NCBI GenBank assembly: GCA_005879505.1
Contig: VBKQ01000261.1
Span: 1 to 19,335 of the forward strand
Direction: 5' to 3'
DNA length: 19,335 bases
Source of the DNA: Deltaproteobacteria bacterium
Lineage (GTDB): Bacteria > Myxococcota > Myxococcia > Myxococcales > 40CM-4-68-19
Positions 6,307 through 13,695 of this stretch are shown one piece after another (position 1 is the first letter of the stretch; the number at the start of each line of letters is the position of its first letter). The notes below the pieces were generated by a model, which made no database searches, was not told the origin of the DNA, and saw only the letters and a program-made list of their open reading frames with translations. A program made the translations under genes and the position numbers.

Positions 6307-8384
6307 CCGCGGGCGAGCTGCAGGCCTTCGTCGATGCGCTCCCGATCGCGGCGATGATCATGAGCGACCGGCGCATCCTCGCCTGCAATGGCCACCTGGC
6401 GGAGCTCGCCGCAGTTCCTCTCGAGGAGCTGGTCGCCGCCGAAGACCCGATCCACCGATTCGTCGCGCCGGAAGACCAGCCCGTCGTGCTCGGCCGGATC
6501 GCGGCACGCGCCCGAGGCGAGCTGGTGCCTGCGGAGCTGGACTACGTCGGCATCCGTGGGAACGGCGAACGAATCCCTTCGCGCGCCCACCTGGCGCCCT
6601 TTGCTTCCGCGGGCGAGCAGGCCGTGCTGGTGGTGATCACGCACGAGGGCCTGCGCGCCCGCAGCGCCAGCTTGATCCGCGGATTCGTCGACGTGGCCGT
6701 TGCCGCCCAGCGCGAGACCACGCAGGCCGGCATCCTCCGGGTGGCGCGCGAGGGACTCGAGCGGCTCGGTCTTTCGGCCACCCTGTGCGAGCTCGGCCCT
6801 GGTTGCTTCCGGGTCGTCGAGGCTGGTTCCGGAAATCCCTTCATCGCGCAGATCCAGCAGCGCTGGCCGGATTGGATTCCCGACTCGGCGTTCCCGATGC
6901 CGCGCAGCTCCACCGAAGGAATGCTGATCGACGATCTCCCCGCGGTTCTCGCGGCGGGCTTCGGCAAGCCGCGCGATGCGTTCCTGCGAGCGCCGCCGGC
7001 GGCGATGGTCACTTCCATCCCCATCGACGGCGTTCCCACCTTCCTCATTTCCTGCTCGGGTTCCGATCTCGACACGACCATCGCCAACGCCTTCGGACTC
7101 CTCGGCAAGCAGCTCGGCGCCGCGCTGGAGACCGTTCGCAGGCTGGAAGAGCTGGATCGCCGAAACACCGAGCTGCGCGAGCAGGCGGAGGAGATGGCGC
7201 TGCTCAACGACGTCGCACGCCGCGTCGCCGGATCGTTCGAAGTCGGGCGGCTGCTGGAGATGGGAGGCGAGACGCTGCGGCGGCTCCTGGACGCGGATCG
7301 GTGGGTCGTCCTGCTCCCGGACCCGAGCGAGCCGGCGCTGCGCTTCCACGCCCGGGCGCCCGAGGGGGCCATCCTCGGACCCGGCGAGGAATCGGTCTCC
7401 ATGGCGGCGTTTCGCGAGCGCCGGGTCGTACAGGACCTCGAGCCGCCCGATCCTGCGCGACCAGCCGCGACGGCGCGCACTCGCCTCGCCGTCCCGCTGA
7501 TCGCGCGCGACGAGGTGTTGGGGGTGGCGCTGGTCCTGGACGAGCACGCGCGCAGCTTCACGCGCCCAGAGATGGATCGCGCGTTGGCGGTCGCCGGCCA
7601 GCTCGCCCTGGCGCTGCTCTCCGCGCGGCTCTACGAGGCGCTGCGCAGCAGCTATGCCGAGCTGGCGCGCGCGCAGAAGGAGCTGATCGACCGCGAGCGA
7701 CTCGCCGCTCTGGGCGAGCTCTCCGCCTCCATCGCGCACGAGGTCCGCAATCCCCTCGGGGTGATCTTCAACTCCGTCGGCAGCCTGCGGCGCATCGTCA
7801 AGCCGCAGGGCGACGCGGCCCTGCTGCTCGACATCATCGGCGAGGAAGCCGACCGGCTCAACCGGATGGTCGGCGACCTGCTCGACTACTCCCGGCCCGT
7901 CCAGCCTGCGCTGCAGCCGGTTCCGCTGCGGCCACTGTTCGAGGAAGCCATCGAGTCTGCGCGCCAGCAGTCCGGCGATGGGACGCAGCGCGTGGCGGTG
8001 ACCGTCCGCGTCGCCGAAGATGCCGCCACGGTGCGCGCCGACGCGAGATTGCTCCGGCAAGCCCTCGTGAACCTGTTCCTCAACGCCTACCAGGCGATGC
8101 CCCGCACGGGGCGGCTGGAAGTGCGCGCCTCGCGCAGCACCATCGACTCCCGCCCGTTCGCCGAGATCGTCGTGCACGACAGCGGGCCGGGCATCCCGCC
8201 CGACGTGGTCGACAAGATCTTCAAACCGTTCTTCACCACCAAGGCGATGGGGACCGGTCTCGGCCTCGCCGTGGTACGCCGGATCGTCGAGCATCACGGA
8301 GGCACCATCGAGCTGGGCCGGCTGAGCCCCGGCGCGGAGTTCAAGCTGCGTCTGCCGCTCGAGGCGCAGAACGACTCCTCCTGA
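6303..8384 (+). CDS. Soluble PAS/GAF sensor histidine kinase
   Basis: This 693-residue protein starts at GTG 6303, overlapping the selB stop (GTGA), with AAGG 6292-6295 upstream. Domains in order are an N-terminal PAS-like region (1-115), a divergent GAF-like region (about 125-275), a coiled linker (275-298), a GAF domain (about 299-445), a coiled linker (450-470), HisKA with phospho-acceptor H479 in the H-box SIAHEVRNPLG, and HATPase_c with N590/N594 (NLFLNAYQA), DSGPGI (G1, 626-631), FKPFFTTK (F-box) and GTGLGLAVV (G2, 650-658). No hydrophobic membrane segment is visible, so it should sense a cytoplasmic or bound small-molecule signal. It autophosphorylates at H479 and very likely transfers phosphate to D68 of the response regulator encoded 51 bases downstream. 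The signal cannot be read from the sequence. Confidence 0.93.
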   Translation: MTAGELQAFVDALPIAAMIMSDRRILACNGHLAELAAVPLEELVAAEDPIHRFVAPEDQPVVLGRIAARARGELVPAELDYVGIRGNGERIPSRAHLAPFASAGEQAVLVVITHEGLRARSASLIRGFVDVAVAAQRETTQAGILRVAREGLERLGLSATLCELGPGCFRVVEAGSGNPFIAQIQQRWPDWIPDSAFPMPRSSTEGMLIDDLPAVLAAGFGKPRDAFLRAPPAAMVTSIPIDGVPTFLISCSGSDLDTTIANAFGLLGKQLGAALETVRRLEELDRRNTELREQAEEMALLNDVARRVAGSFEVGRLLEMGGETLRRLLDADRWVVLLPDPSEPALRFHARAPEGAILGPGEESVSMAAFRERRVVQDLEPPDPARPAATARTRLAVPLIARDEVLGVALVLDEHARSFTRPEMDRALAVAGQLALALLSARLYEALRSSYAELARAQKELIDRERLAALGELSASIAHEVRNPLGVIFNSVGSLRRIVKPQGDAALLLDIIGEEADRLNRMVGDLLDYSRPVQPALQPVPLRPLFEEAIESARQQSGDGTQRVAVTVRVAEDAATVRADARLLRQALVNLFLNAYQAMPRTGRLEVRASRSTIDSRPFAEIVVHDSGPGIPPDVVDKIFKPFFTTKAMGTGLGLAVVRRIVEHHGGTIELGRLSPGAEFKLRLPLEAQNDSS

Positions 8385-8406
8385 CCCGGCAAATTTGCCG
8401 CCGGGT
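8384..8406. other. Inverted repeat between the kinase and regulator genes
   Basis: ACCCGGC (8384-8390) pairs with GCCGGGT (8400-8406) around a 9-base loop. An alternative perfect 12-base palindrome GGCAAATTTGCC lies at 8388-8399. No T-run follows, so it does not look like an intrinsic terminator. It may be an operator, an attenuating or processing hairpin, or chance. It fills most of the only sizeable gap in the plus-strand gene block. Confidence 0.45.
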
Positions 8407-8435
8407 CGAGAAATGCAAGGTAGTGTTTGCAGACC

Positions 8436-9839
8436 ATGTCCGACGTGGCGATCCCACCGGCCGTCCCCGACGCGCCCCAGCCGCGCCCGCGAATCCTGAT
8501 CGTCGATGATCAGCGCAACATGCGGACCACCACGGCGCTGGTGCTGCGGCAGCAGGGCTATCAGGTGACGGAGGCGGAGAGCGGCGAGGCCGCCCTTTCC
8601 CGGCTGCTCGCCGAGCCGTTCGACGTGGTGCTCACGGATTTGAAAATGGCTCCCCTCGACGGGCTGGCGGTCCTGCGCGGAGCACTGGAGATCTCGCCCT
8701 CGACGCAAGTGATCGTGATGACGGGCTACGGCACCGTGGAGAGCGCCGTCGAGGCGATGCAGCAGGGCGCCTACGACTACGTGACCAAGCCGTTCAAGGA
8801 GAGCGAGCTGCTGATGCGGGTGCAGCGCGCGCTGGAGCAGCGGCGGCTTCTGGTCGACGTCGGGCTCTTCTCCGACGAGTTCCGGCAACGCTACAAGCTC
8901 GACAACCTGGTCGGGCGCTCGGCGCCCATGCGCGAGCTGCTCACCCGGCTCGTCCGCGTCGCTCCCACCGACGTGACCGTGCTGATCACGGGCGAGAGCG
9001 GGACGGGCAAGGAGCTGATTGCGCGCGCCATCCACGTGAACTCGAAGCGATCGTCGCGGCCCTTCGTCCCGGTGAACTGCGCCGCAATCTCCGAGACGCT
9101 GCTGGAGAGCGAGCTGTTCGGGCACGTGAAGGGCGCGTTCACGGGCGCGGTCAAGCTGCGGCAGGGGCTGTTCGAAGAGGCGAGCGGCGGCACCTTCTTC
9201 TTCGACGAGATCGCGGAGACCACGCCGGCGTTCCAGGCCAAGCTGTTGCGCGTGATCCAGGAGCACGAGATCCGCCGCGTGGGCGACAACGCCTCCATTC
9301 CCGTCGACGTGCGGGTGATCGCCGCGACCAACCGGGACCTGAAACAGGCCATCGCGGAGAAACGTTTCCGCGAGGACCTGTACTATCGGCTCAACGTCGT
9401 TCCCTTGCACGCGCCTCCCCTCAGGGAGCGGAAAGAGGACATCCCGCTGTTCGCGCAGCACTTCATCTCCCGCTTCAACCAGCGCAACGCCACGCGGCGC
9501 ACGTTCACGCAGGGAGCGCTGAAGAAGATGACCGCCTACGATTTCCCCGGGAACGTCCGCGAGCTGGAGAACATGGTGGAGCAGGCGGCGGCACTCGCGC
9601 ACAGCGACGAGATCGACGCCGCGGACGTCTTCATCGAGGCGCGCACCGCCGTTGCTCCGGCCAATCCGGACACAGGCGTCCGCACGCTCGCGCAGGAAGT
9701 GGACGACGCCGAGCGGCGCGCGATCGAGGTGGCGATGCAGCGCAACGAAGGGCAGATCGAGAAGGTCGCCCGCGAGCTGGACGTCTCCACGACAACCCTG
9801 TGGCGCAAGATGAAGCGGCTGGGAATTCGCAAGGAGTGA
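8436..9839 (+). CDS. Sigma-54-dependent response regulator (NtrC family)
   Basis: This 467-residue transcription activator has three parts. The receiver domain (18-135) has D24/D25, phospho-acceptor D68 in LTDLKM, T96 and K118. The AAA+ domain (about 158-385) has Walker A GESGTGKE (186-193), the sigma-54-contacting GAFTGA loop (233-238), Walker B around FFFDE (254-258) and the PGNVRELEN segment (371-379). The C-terminal Fis-type helix-turn-helix (about 425-462) has the ARELDVSTTTLWRKMK recognition region. Phosphorylation should drive oligomerisation and ATP-dependent opening of sigma-54 promoters. Start choice: ATG 8436 is given, but TTG 8427, which adds three residues, has AAGG (8417-8420) at an ideal 6-base spacing and may be the real start. 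The partner is the kinase immediately upstream. Confidence 0.94.
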   Translation: MSDVAIPPAVPDAPQPRPRILIVDDQRNMRTTTALVLRQQGYQVTEAESGEAALSRLLAEPFDVVLTDLKMAPLDGLAVLRGALEISPSTQVIVMTGYGTVESAVEAMQQGAYDYVTKPFKESELLMRVQRALEQRRLLVDVGLFSDEFRQRYKLDNLVGRSAPMRELLTRLVRVAPTDVTVLITGESGTGKELIARAIHVNSKRSSRPFVPVNCAAISETLLESELFGHVKGAFTGAVKLRQGLFEEASGGTFFFDEIAETTPAFQAKLLRVIQEHEIRRVGDNASIPVDVRVIAATNRDLKQAIAEKRFREDLYYRLNVVPLHAPPLRERKEDIPLFAQHFISRFNQRNATRRTFTQGALKKMTAYDFPGNVRELENMVEQAAALAHSDEIDAADVFIEARTAVAPANPDTGVRTLAQEVDDAERRAIEVAMQRNEGQIEKVARELDVSTTTLWRKMKRLGIRKE

Positions 9840-9852
9840 AGAGGCGACCCGG

Positions 9853-10539
9853 ATGCCACCGGGTGAGGTGTCCGCCGTGTCGAAGAAGAAGCCGTTCAAC
9901 AATCCCTTCTCCGGGGTGAAGCTGCCGACGGCGCCCGCAGCGCCAGCGCCCGAAAGGGCGCGGAAGGAAGAGTCTCCTCCGCGCCGCGAGCCAAGCGAGT
10001 TGACCGAGGAGGAGCTGTGGACGGTGGCGGTAGACGGGGCGAAGCCGCTCGAGGACCGTAGCGGCCGCGTCAAACCGAGGCGTGAGCCGCTCTCCGTCGC
10101 CAGGCCGGAGCTCGATCCCGATCTGGAAGCCTACGACGAGCTGCGCGCGCTGGTGACGGGGGAAGTGCCGTTCGATATCGCCGACTCCGACGAGTTCATC
10201 GAGGGCCACGTCCGCGGCCTCGACCCGCGCGTGGTGAAGCGGCTGCGGCGAGGCGATTTCGCGGTACAGGGGCATGTCGATCTGCATGGGCTTCTCAAGG
10301 GAGAAGCGAAGTCCGAGCTCGAGGCATTCCTCTCCCGGTCGCGCCAGCAGGGAAAGCGCTGCGTGCTGGTCGTCCACGGCCGGGGATTGCACTCGAAGGA
10401 CCAAGTTCCCGTGCTCAAGGATGCCCTCAAGCTCTGGATGCACACTGCCCGCTTCGCCCGCCATGTGCTCGGGTTTTCTACCGCCCGTCCGCACGACGGC
10501 GGCGTCGGCGCCATCTACGTCCTCTTGAAACGGATGTGA
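9853..10539 (+). CDS. Smr-domain protein (DUF2027/MutS2-C-like small Smr protein)
   Basis: This is a 228-residue protein. The N-terminal ~90 residues are a charged, Pro/Ala-rich, probably disordered segment. The C-terminal Smr domain (about 135-227) has VDLHGL (142-147), VVHGRGLHS (173-181) and the final GGVGAIYVLLKR (216-227), the standard Smr landmarks. Smr domains act as DNA-nicking or RNA endonucleases in MutS2 and in stand-alone bacterial proteins; the substrate of this subgroup is not established. ATG 9853 has AAGAGG at 8-base spacing. GTG 9877 (VSKKKPF) with GAGG 9865-9868 is an equally good alternative that removes eight residues. It lies 13 bases after the regulator and converges on nuoN with a 25-base gap and no strong terminator (only a 4-bp GACT/AGTC hairpin at 10552-10563). 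Confidence 0.88.
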   Translation: MPPGEVSAVSKKKPFNNPFSGVKLPTAPAAPAPERARKEESPPRREPSELTEEELWTVAVDGAKPLEDRSGRVKPRREPLSVARPELDPDLEAYDELRALVTGEVPFDIADSDEFIEGHVRGLDPRVVKRLRRGDFAVQGHVDLHGLLKGEAKSELEAFLSRSRQQGKRCVLVVHGRGLHSKDQVPVLKDALKLWMHTARFARHVLGFSTARPHDGGVGAIYVLLKRM

Positions 10540-10564
10540 CTCTTCGAATCAGACTTTGGAGTCG

Positions 10565-12160
10565 CTAACGCCCGAAAGCGTTGGCGGCCGATTGCGTCAG
10601 CGACGCGAAGGTTCCTGGCTGGATCCCCATCCAGAGTACGATCAGGGCGCAGCCGGCGATGGCGAGACCGGCGGAGAGGAGGCGGCCGCCCTGGACGGGC
10701 TCGCCCTTCGCGCTCGGATACATGTACACGTACACGACGACGCGCAGGTAGTAGTAGAGCCCCGCCACGCTGGTGAGCACGCCGAAGATGGCCAGCGGCG
10801 CGAGCCCCGCCTCGATCGCGGCGCGGAAGACCGTCAGCTTCGCCATGAACCCGGCCGTCGGCGGGACGCCCGCGAGAGACACCATGAACAGCGACATCGC
10901 CGCCGCGAGGCCGGGATGGCGGTCGGAGAGGCCCGACCAGGACGAGAGGTCGTCTCCGGCTCCGCTCAGGGCGAGCCGGCGCTCGATGATCGCCACCACG
11001 CCGAAAGCGCCGATGACCGTCGCCGCGTACGAAGCGAGATAGAAGAGCAGGCCCTGCGTCGCGTCCGCGCGCGGGCTCGCCGACGCCATGGAGGCCACCG
11101 CCACCAGCAGATATCCGGCGTGCGCGATGGCCGAATACGCCAGCATCCGCTTGACGCTGCGCTGCGGGATCGCCAGCAGGTTTCCGAAGAGCATGGTCAA
11201 GAGCGCGAGCCAGATCACCAGCGCACGCCATCCGCGGGGACCCGTGGAAGCGTCTCCGAAGCCGCTGACGAGGATCCGCACCAGCGTGGCGAACGCAGCT
11301 GCCTTCACCCCCGCAGCCATGAAGCCGGTGACCGGCGCCGGCGCGCCGTCGTACACGTCCGGCACCCACATGTGGAACGGAACGGCGGCCACCTTGAACG
11401 CGAACCCGGACGCCAGCAGCGCCACGGCGGCATACAGCAACGCCGATGCGCCAGAGGGGCCGCCGCTGCGCAGCGCGGCCGCGACGTCGGCCAGCCTCGT
11501 CGAGCCCGTGGCACCGAACGCCAGCGCCGCGCCGTAGAGGAAGATCGCGGAAGCGAAGCTCCCGAGGATGAAATACTTGAACGCCGCCTCCGCCGGGCGC
11601 TTTCCGCGCCGCAGATACGCGCAGAGCGCGTACACGGCCAGCGACATCACCTCCAGGGAGATGAAGATGACGATCAGGTCCGTCGCCTGCGCGAGCAGGC
11701 ACATCCCCGCGGCCGAAAAGAGCGCCAGCGCGTAGAACTCGCCGCGCGTCGCGCGTAGCGACTCCAGATAAGAGAAGGCGACGATGCAGGAGAAGAGGAG
11801 CGCCGCGCACACCACGGCGGCGACGACGCGGCCGAATCCGTCGCTCACCGCGGCGCCCGAGAACAGCGGGACCGCCGGATCGCCCAGCCGGGAGAGCGCT
11901 GCCCAGAGCGCTGCGGCCGCGAAGGCCGCGGCCACCCAAGCCTGGTATCTTCGATCGGGCGGCGCCGGAGCTGCCTGCGGCTTCGCATCAGCCCCCGGCG
12001 GGAGCTCCCGCTGGGCCGCCTCTGCCGGTCCCGGCGCCGGACCGAGGACCGCGGGCTTTACGTTGCGCAGGAACACTTCGCTAGTCAGGAGCAGCAGCGC
12101 CCCGGCGGACAAGATCAAGGCGGGAAGCACGCCGTAGAGGTCGTTCGGGTCGTAGTTCAT
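10565..12160 (-). CDS. nuoN: NADH-quinone oxidoreductase subunit N
   Basis: This 531-residue polytopic membrane protein is an antiporter-like, proton-pumping subunit of complex I. Key residues are E170 (ISLEVMSLAVYAL, TM5 glutamate), K256 (FAFKVAAVPFHMW) and K286 (GVKAAAFATLVR), together with the VPDVYDGAPAPVT loop. It is longer than the E. coli protein (about 485), largely because of a Pro/Ala/Glu-rich loop at about 33-73 between the first two membrane helices. The start at ATG 12160 overlaps the nuoM stop as ATGA. It is the last gene of the nuo block; the stop is at 10567-10565, and an AACGC/GCGTT hairpin overlaps the end of the reading frame. Confidence 0.95.
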   Translation of the reverse strand: MNYDPNDLYGVLPALILSAGALLLLTSEVFLRNVKPAVLGPAPGPAEAAQRELPPGADAKPQAAPAPPDRRYQAWVAAAFAAAALWAALSRLGDPAVPLFSGAAVSDGFGRVVAAVVCAALLFSCIVAFSYLESLRATRGEFYALALFSAAGMCLLAQATDLIVIFISLEVMSLAVYALCAYLRRGKRPAEAAFKYFILGSFASAIFLYGAALAFGATGSTRLADVAAALRSGGPSGASALLYAAVALLASGFAFKVAAVPFHMWVPDVYDGAPAPVTGFMAAGVKAAAFATLVRILVSGFGDASTGPRGWRALVIWLALLTMLFGNLLAIPQRSVKRMLAYSAIAHAGYLLVAVASMASASPRADATQGLLFYLASYAATVIGAFGVVAIIERRLALSGAGDDLSSWSGLSDRHPGLAAAMSLFMVSLAGVPPTAGFMAKLTVFRAAIEAGLAPLAIFGVLTSVAGLYYYLRVVVYVYMYPSAKGEPVQGGRLLSAGLAIAGCALIVLWMGIQPGTFASLTQSAANAFGR

Positions 12161-13695
12161 GGCCCCACCTCCGCCTTGCGCACGGGCGGGGGGCGATCCG
12201 CGTGGCTCACACGCTGCACGAACGAGTCCACGGGCTCCTTGATGGCGGAGAGCAGCGGCTGTGGGGCAAATCCGATGACGACGATGGCGAGCAGCAGTGG
12301 CGCGACCGTAAACCACTCGCGCACCGTCAGATCCTGAAGGCCGTGCCCGGCGGCCTTGCGCGGCGGCCCGAAGAATACGCGCTGGTACACCCAGAGCATG
12401 TAGACCGCGCCCAGGATCACGCCGCTGGCTCCGATCACCGCGAGCGGGACCGCCCCGGCGAGGGCGCGCGAGGTGAACGTCCCGATCAGCACCAGGAACT
12501 CGCCGACGAACCCGTTGGTGCCGGGCAGACCGATGGAGGAGAGGGTGATGACGAGGAAGGTGGCGGCAATCGCCGGCGCCACGGTGGCGAGCCCGCCATA
12601 CGCCGCCAGATCGCGCGTATGCGTCCGCTCGTACAGGTACCCGACCATGAGGAACAGCGCGCCGGTGGAGATGCCGTGGTTCACCATCTGCAGGACGGCG
12701 CCGCTCACCGCCTCGGGCGTGAGCGCGGAGAGGCCCAGCATCACGAATCCGAGGTGCGCGACCGAGGAGTAGGCGATCAGCCGCTTCAGGTCCGTCTGCG
12801 CCATGCACATCAATGATCCATAGACGATGCCGATGACACCGAGCACGGCGATGCCTGGCGCGAAGGCCAGCGACGCCTGGGGAAAGAGCGGCATCGCGTA
12901 TCGGATGAACCCGAAGGTCCCCATCTTCAGCATCACGCCGGCGAGGATGATGGAGCCTGCCGCGGGCGCCTCGGTGTGGGCGTCCGGCAGCCAGGTGTGC
13001 AGCGGCCAGATGGGCACCTTGATGGCGAACGCGAGCGCGAAAGCGAGGAAGAGCCATCTCTGCGTGGAACCGTCCACGATCCCCGAGTTGAGCAGGTCGA
13101 CGTAGTCGAAGCTCTTCCGGCCCGAATTGCTCCAAAGCCAGAAGATGGCCAGCAGCATCAAGACCGAGCCGATGAAGGTGAAGAGGAAGAACTTCACGGC
13201 GGCGTAGATGCGGCGATCGCTGCCCCAGATCCCGATCAGCAGGTACATCGGGATCAGCATCGCTTCCCAGAAGACGTAGAAGAGCACCAGGTCGAGCGAG
13301 GCCAGCGTGCCCAGCATCGCGGTCTCGAGCAGCAGGAGCGAGATGCAGTAGATGTTCACCCGCTCCTGGATGAACTTCCAGGAGCTGAGCACGACGATGG
13401 GACCCAGGAAGGTGGTGAGGAGGAAGAGCAGCAGCGCCACCCCGTCGAGGCCGACGTGGTAGCTGAACCCGAGGGCCGGCGCCCACTCCGTCTTCTGCTC
13501 GAACGCGTACCGGCCCGGCGCGGCTCGGAAACCGGTCCAGAGCGGGATCGAGAGCACGAAGGTGAGCAGGCTGAAGAGGAAGGCGATGCCTTTGTGCTGC
13601 CCCCCTTCCCCCCGCGGCAGGAGCGCGATCAGCAGGGCGCCGAGCACCGGCAGGAAGGTGACGAGCGTGAGCAGATGGGACTCGATGAACGCCAT
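12157..13695 (-). CDS. nuoM: NADH-quinone oxidoreductase subunit M
   Basis: This 512-residue antiporter-like membrane subunit of complex I matches the family length (about 509). Conserved charged residues of the proton channel are present: E144 (VFWEAMLIPMYLLIG), K226 (AFAIKVPIWPLHTWLPDAH) and K257 (GVMLKMGTFGFIRY). The NGFVGEFLVL stretch is also typical. The start is ATG 13695 in a TGATG overlap with the nuoL stop. The frame looks intact throughout. The broken nuoL frame runs open into this gene, so automatic callers could report a false NuoL-NuoM fusion. Confidence 0.95.
   Translation of the reverse strand: MAFIESHLLTLVTFLPVLGALLIALLPRGEGGQHKGIAFLFSLLTFVLSIPLWTGFRAAPGRYAFEQKTEWAPALGFSYHVGLDGVALLLFLLTTFLGPIVVLSSWKFIQERVNIYCISLLLLETAMLGTLASLDLVLFYVFWEAMLIPMYLLIGIWGSDRRIYAAVKFFLFTFIGSVLMLLAIFWLWSNSGRKSFDYVDLLNSGIVDGSTQRWLFLAFALAFAIKVPIWPLHTWLPDAHTEAPAAGSIILAGVMLKMGTFGFIRYAMPLFPQASLAFAPGIAVLGVIGIVYGSLMCMAQTDLKRLIAYSSVAHLGFVMLGLSALTPEAVSGAVLQMVNHGISTGALFLMVGYLYERTHTRDLAAYGGLATVAPAIAATFLVITLSSIGLPGTNGFVGEFLVLIGTFTSRALAGAVPLAVIGASGVILGAVYMLWVYQRVFFGPPRKAAGHGLQDLTVREWFTVAPLLLAIVVIGFAPQPLLSAIKEPVDSFVQRVSHADRPPPVRKAEVGP

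Noticed and set aside
5634..10073. Very long antisense open frame on the minus strand opposite selB, the kinase, the regulator and part of the Smr gene
   Set aside because: It is opposite well-recognised genes, has Arg/Gly/Ala-rich sequence with no recognisable domain, and such open antisense frames are expected in GC-rich DNA.
10538..10567. Bidirectional terminator between the convergent Smr gene and nuoN
   Set aside because: Only 4-5 bp inverted repeats (GACT/AGTC and GACTC/GAGTC) and no T-runs are present.
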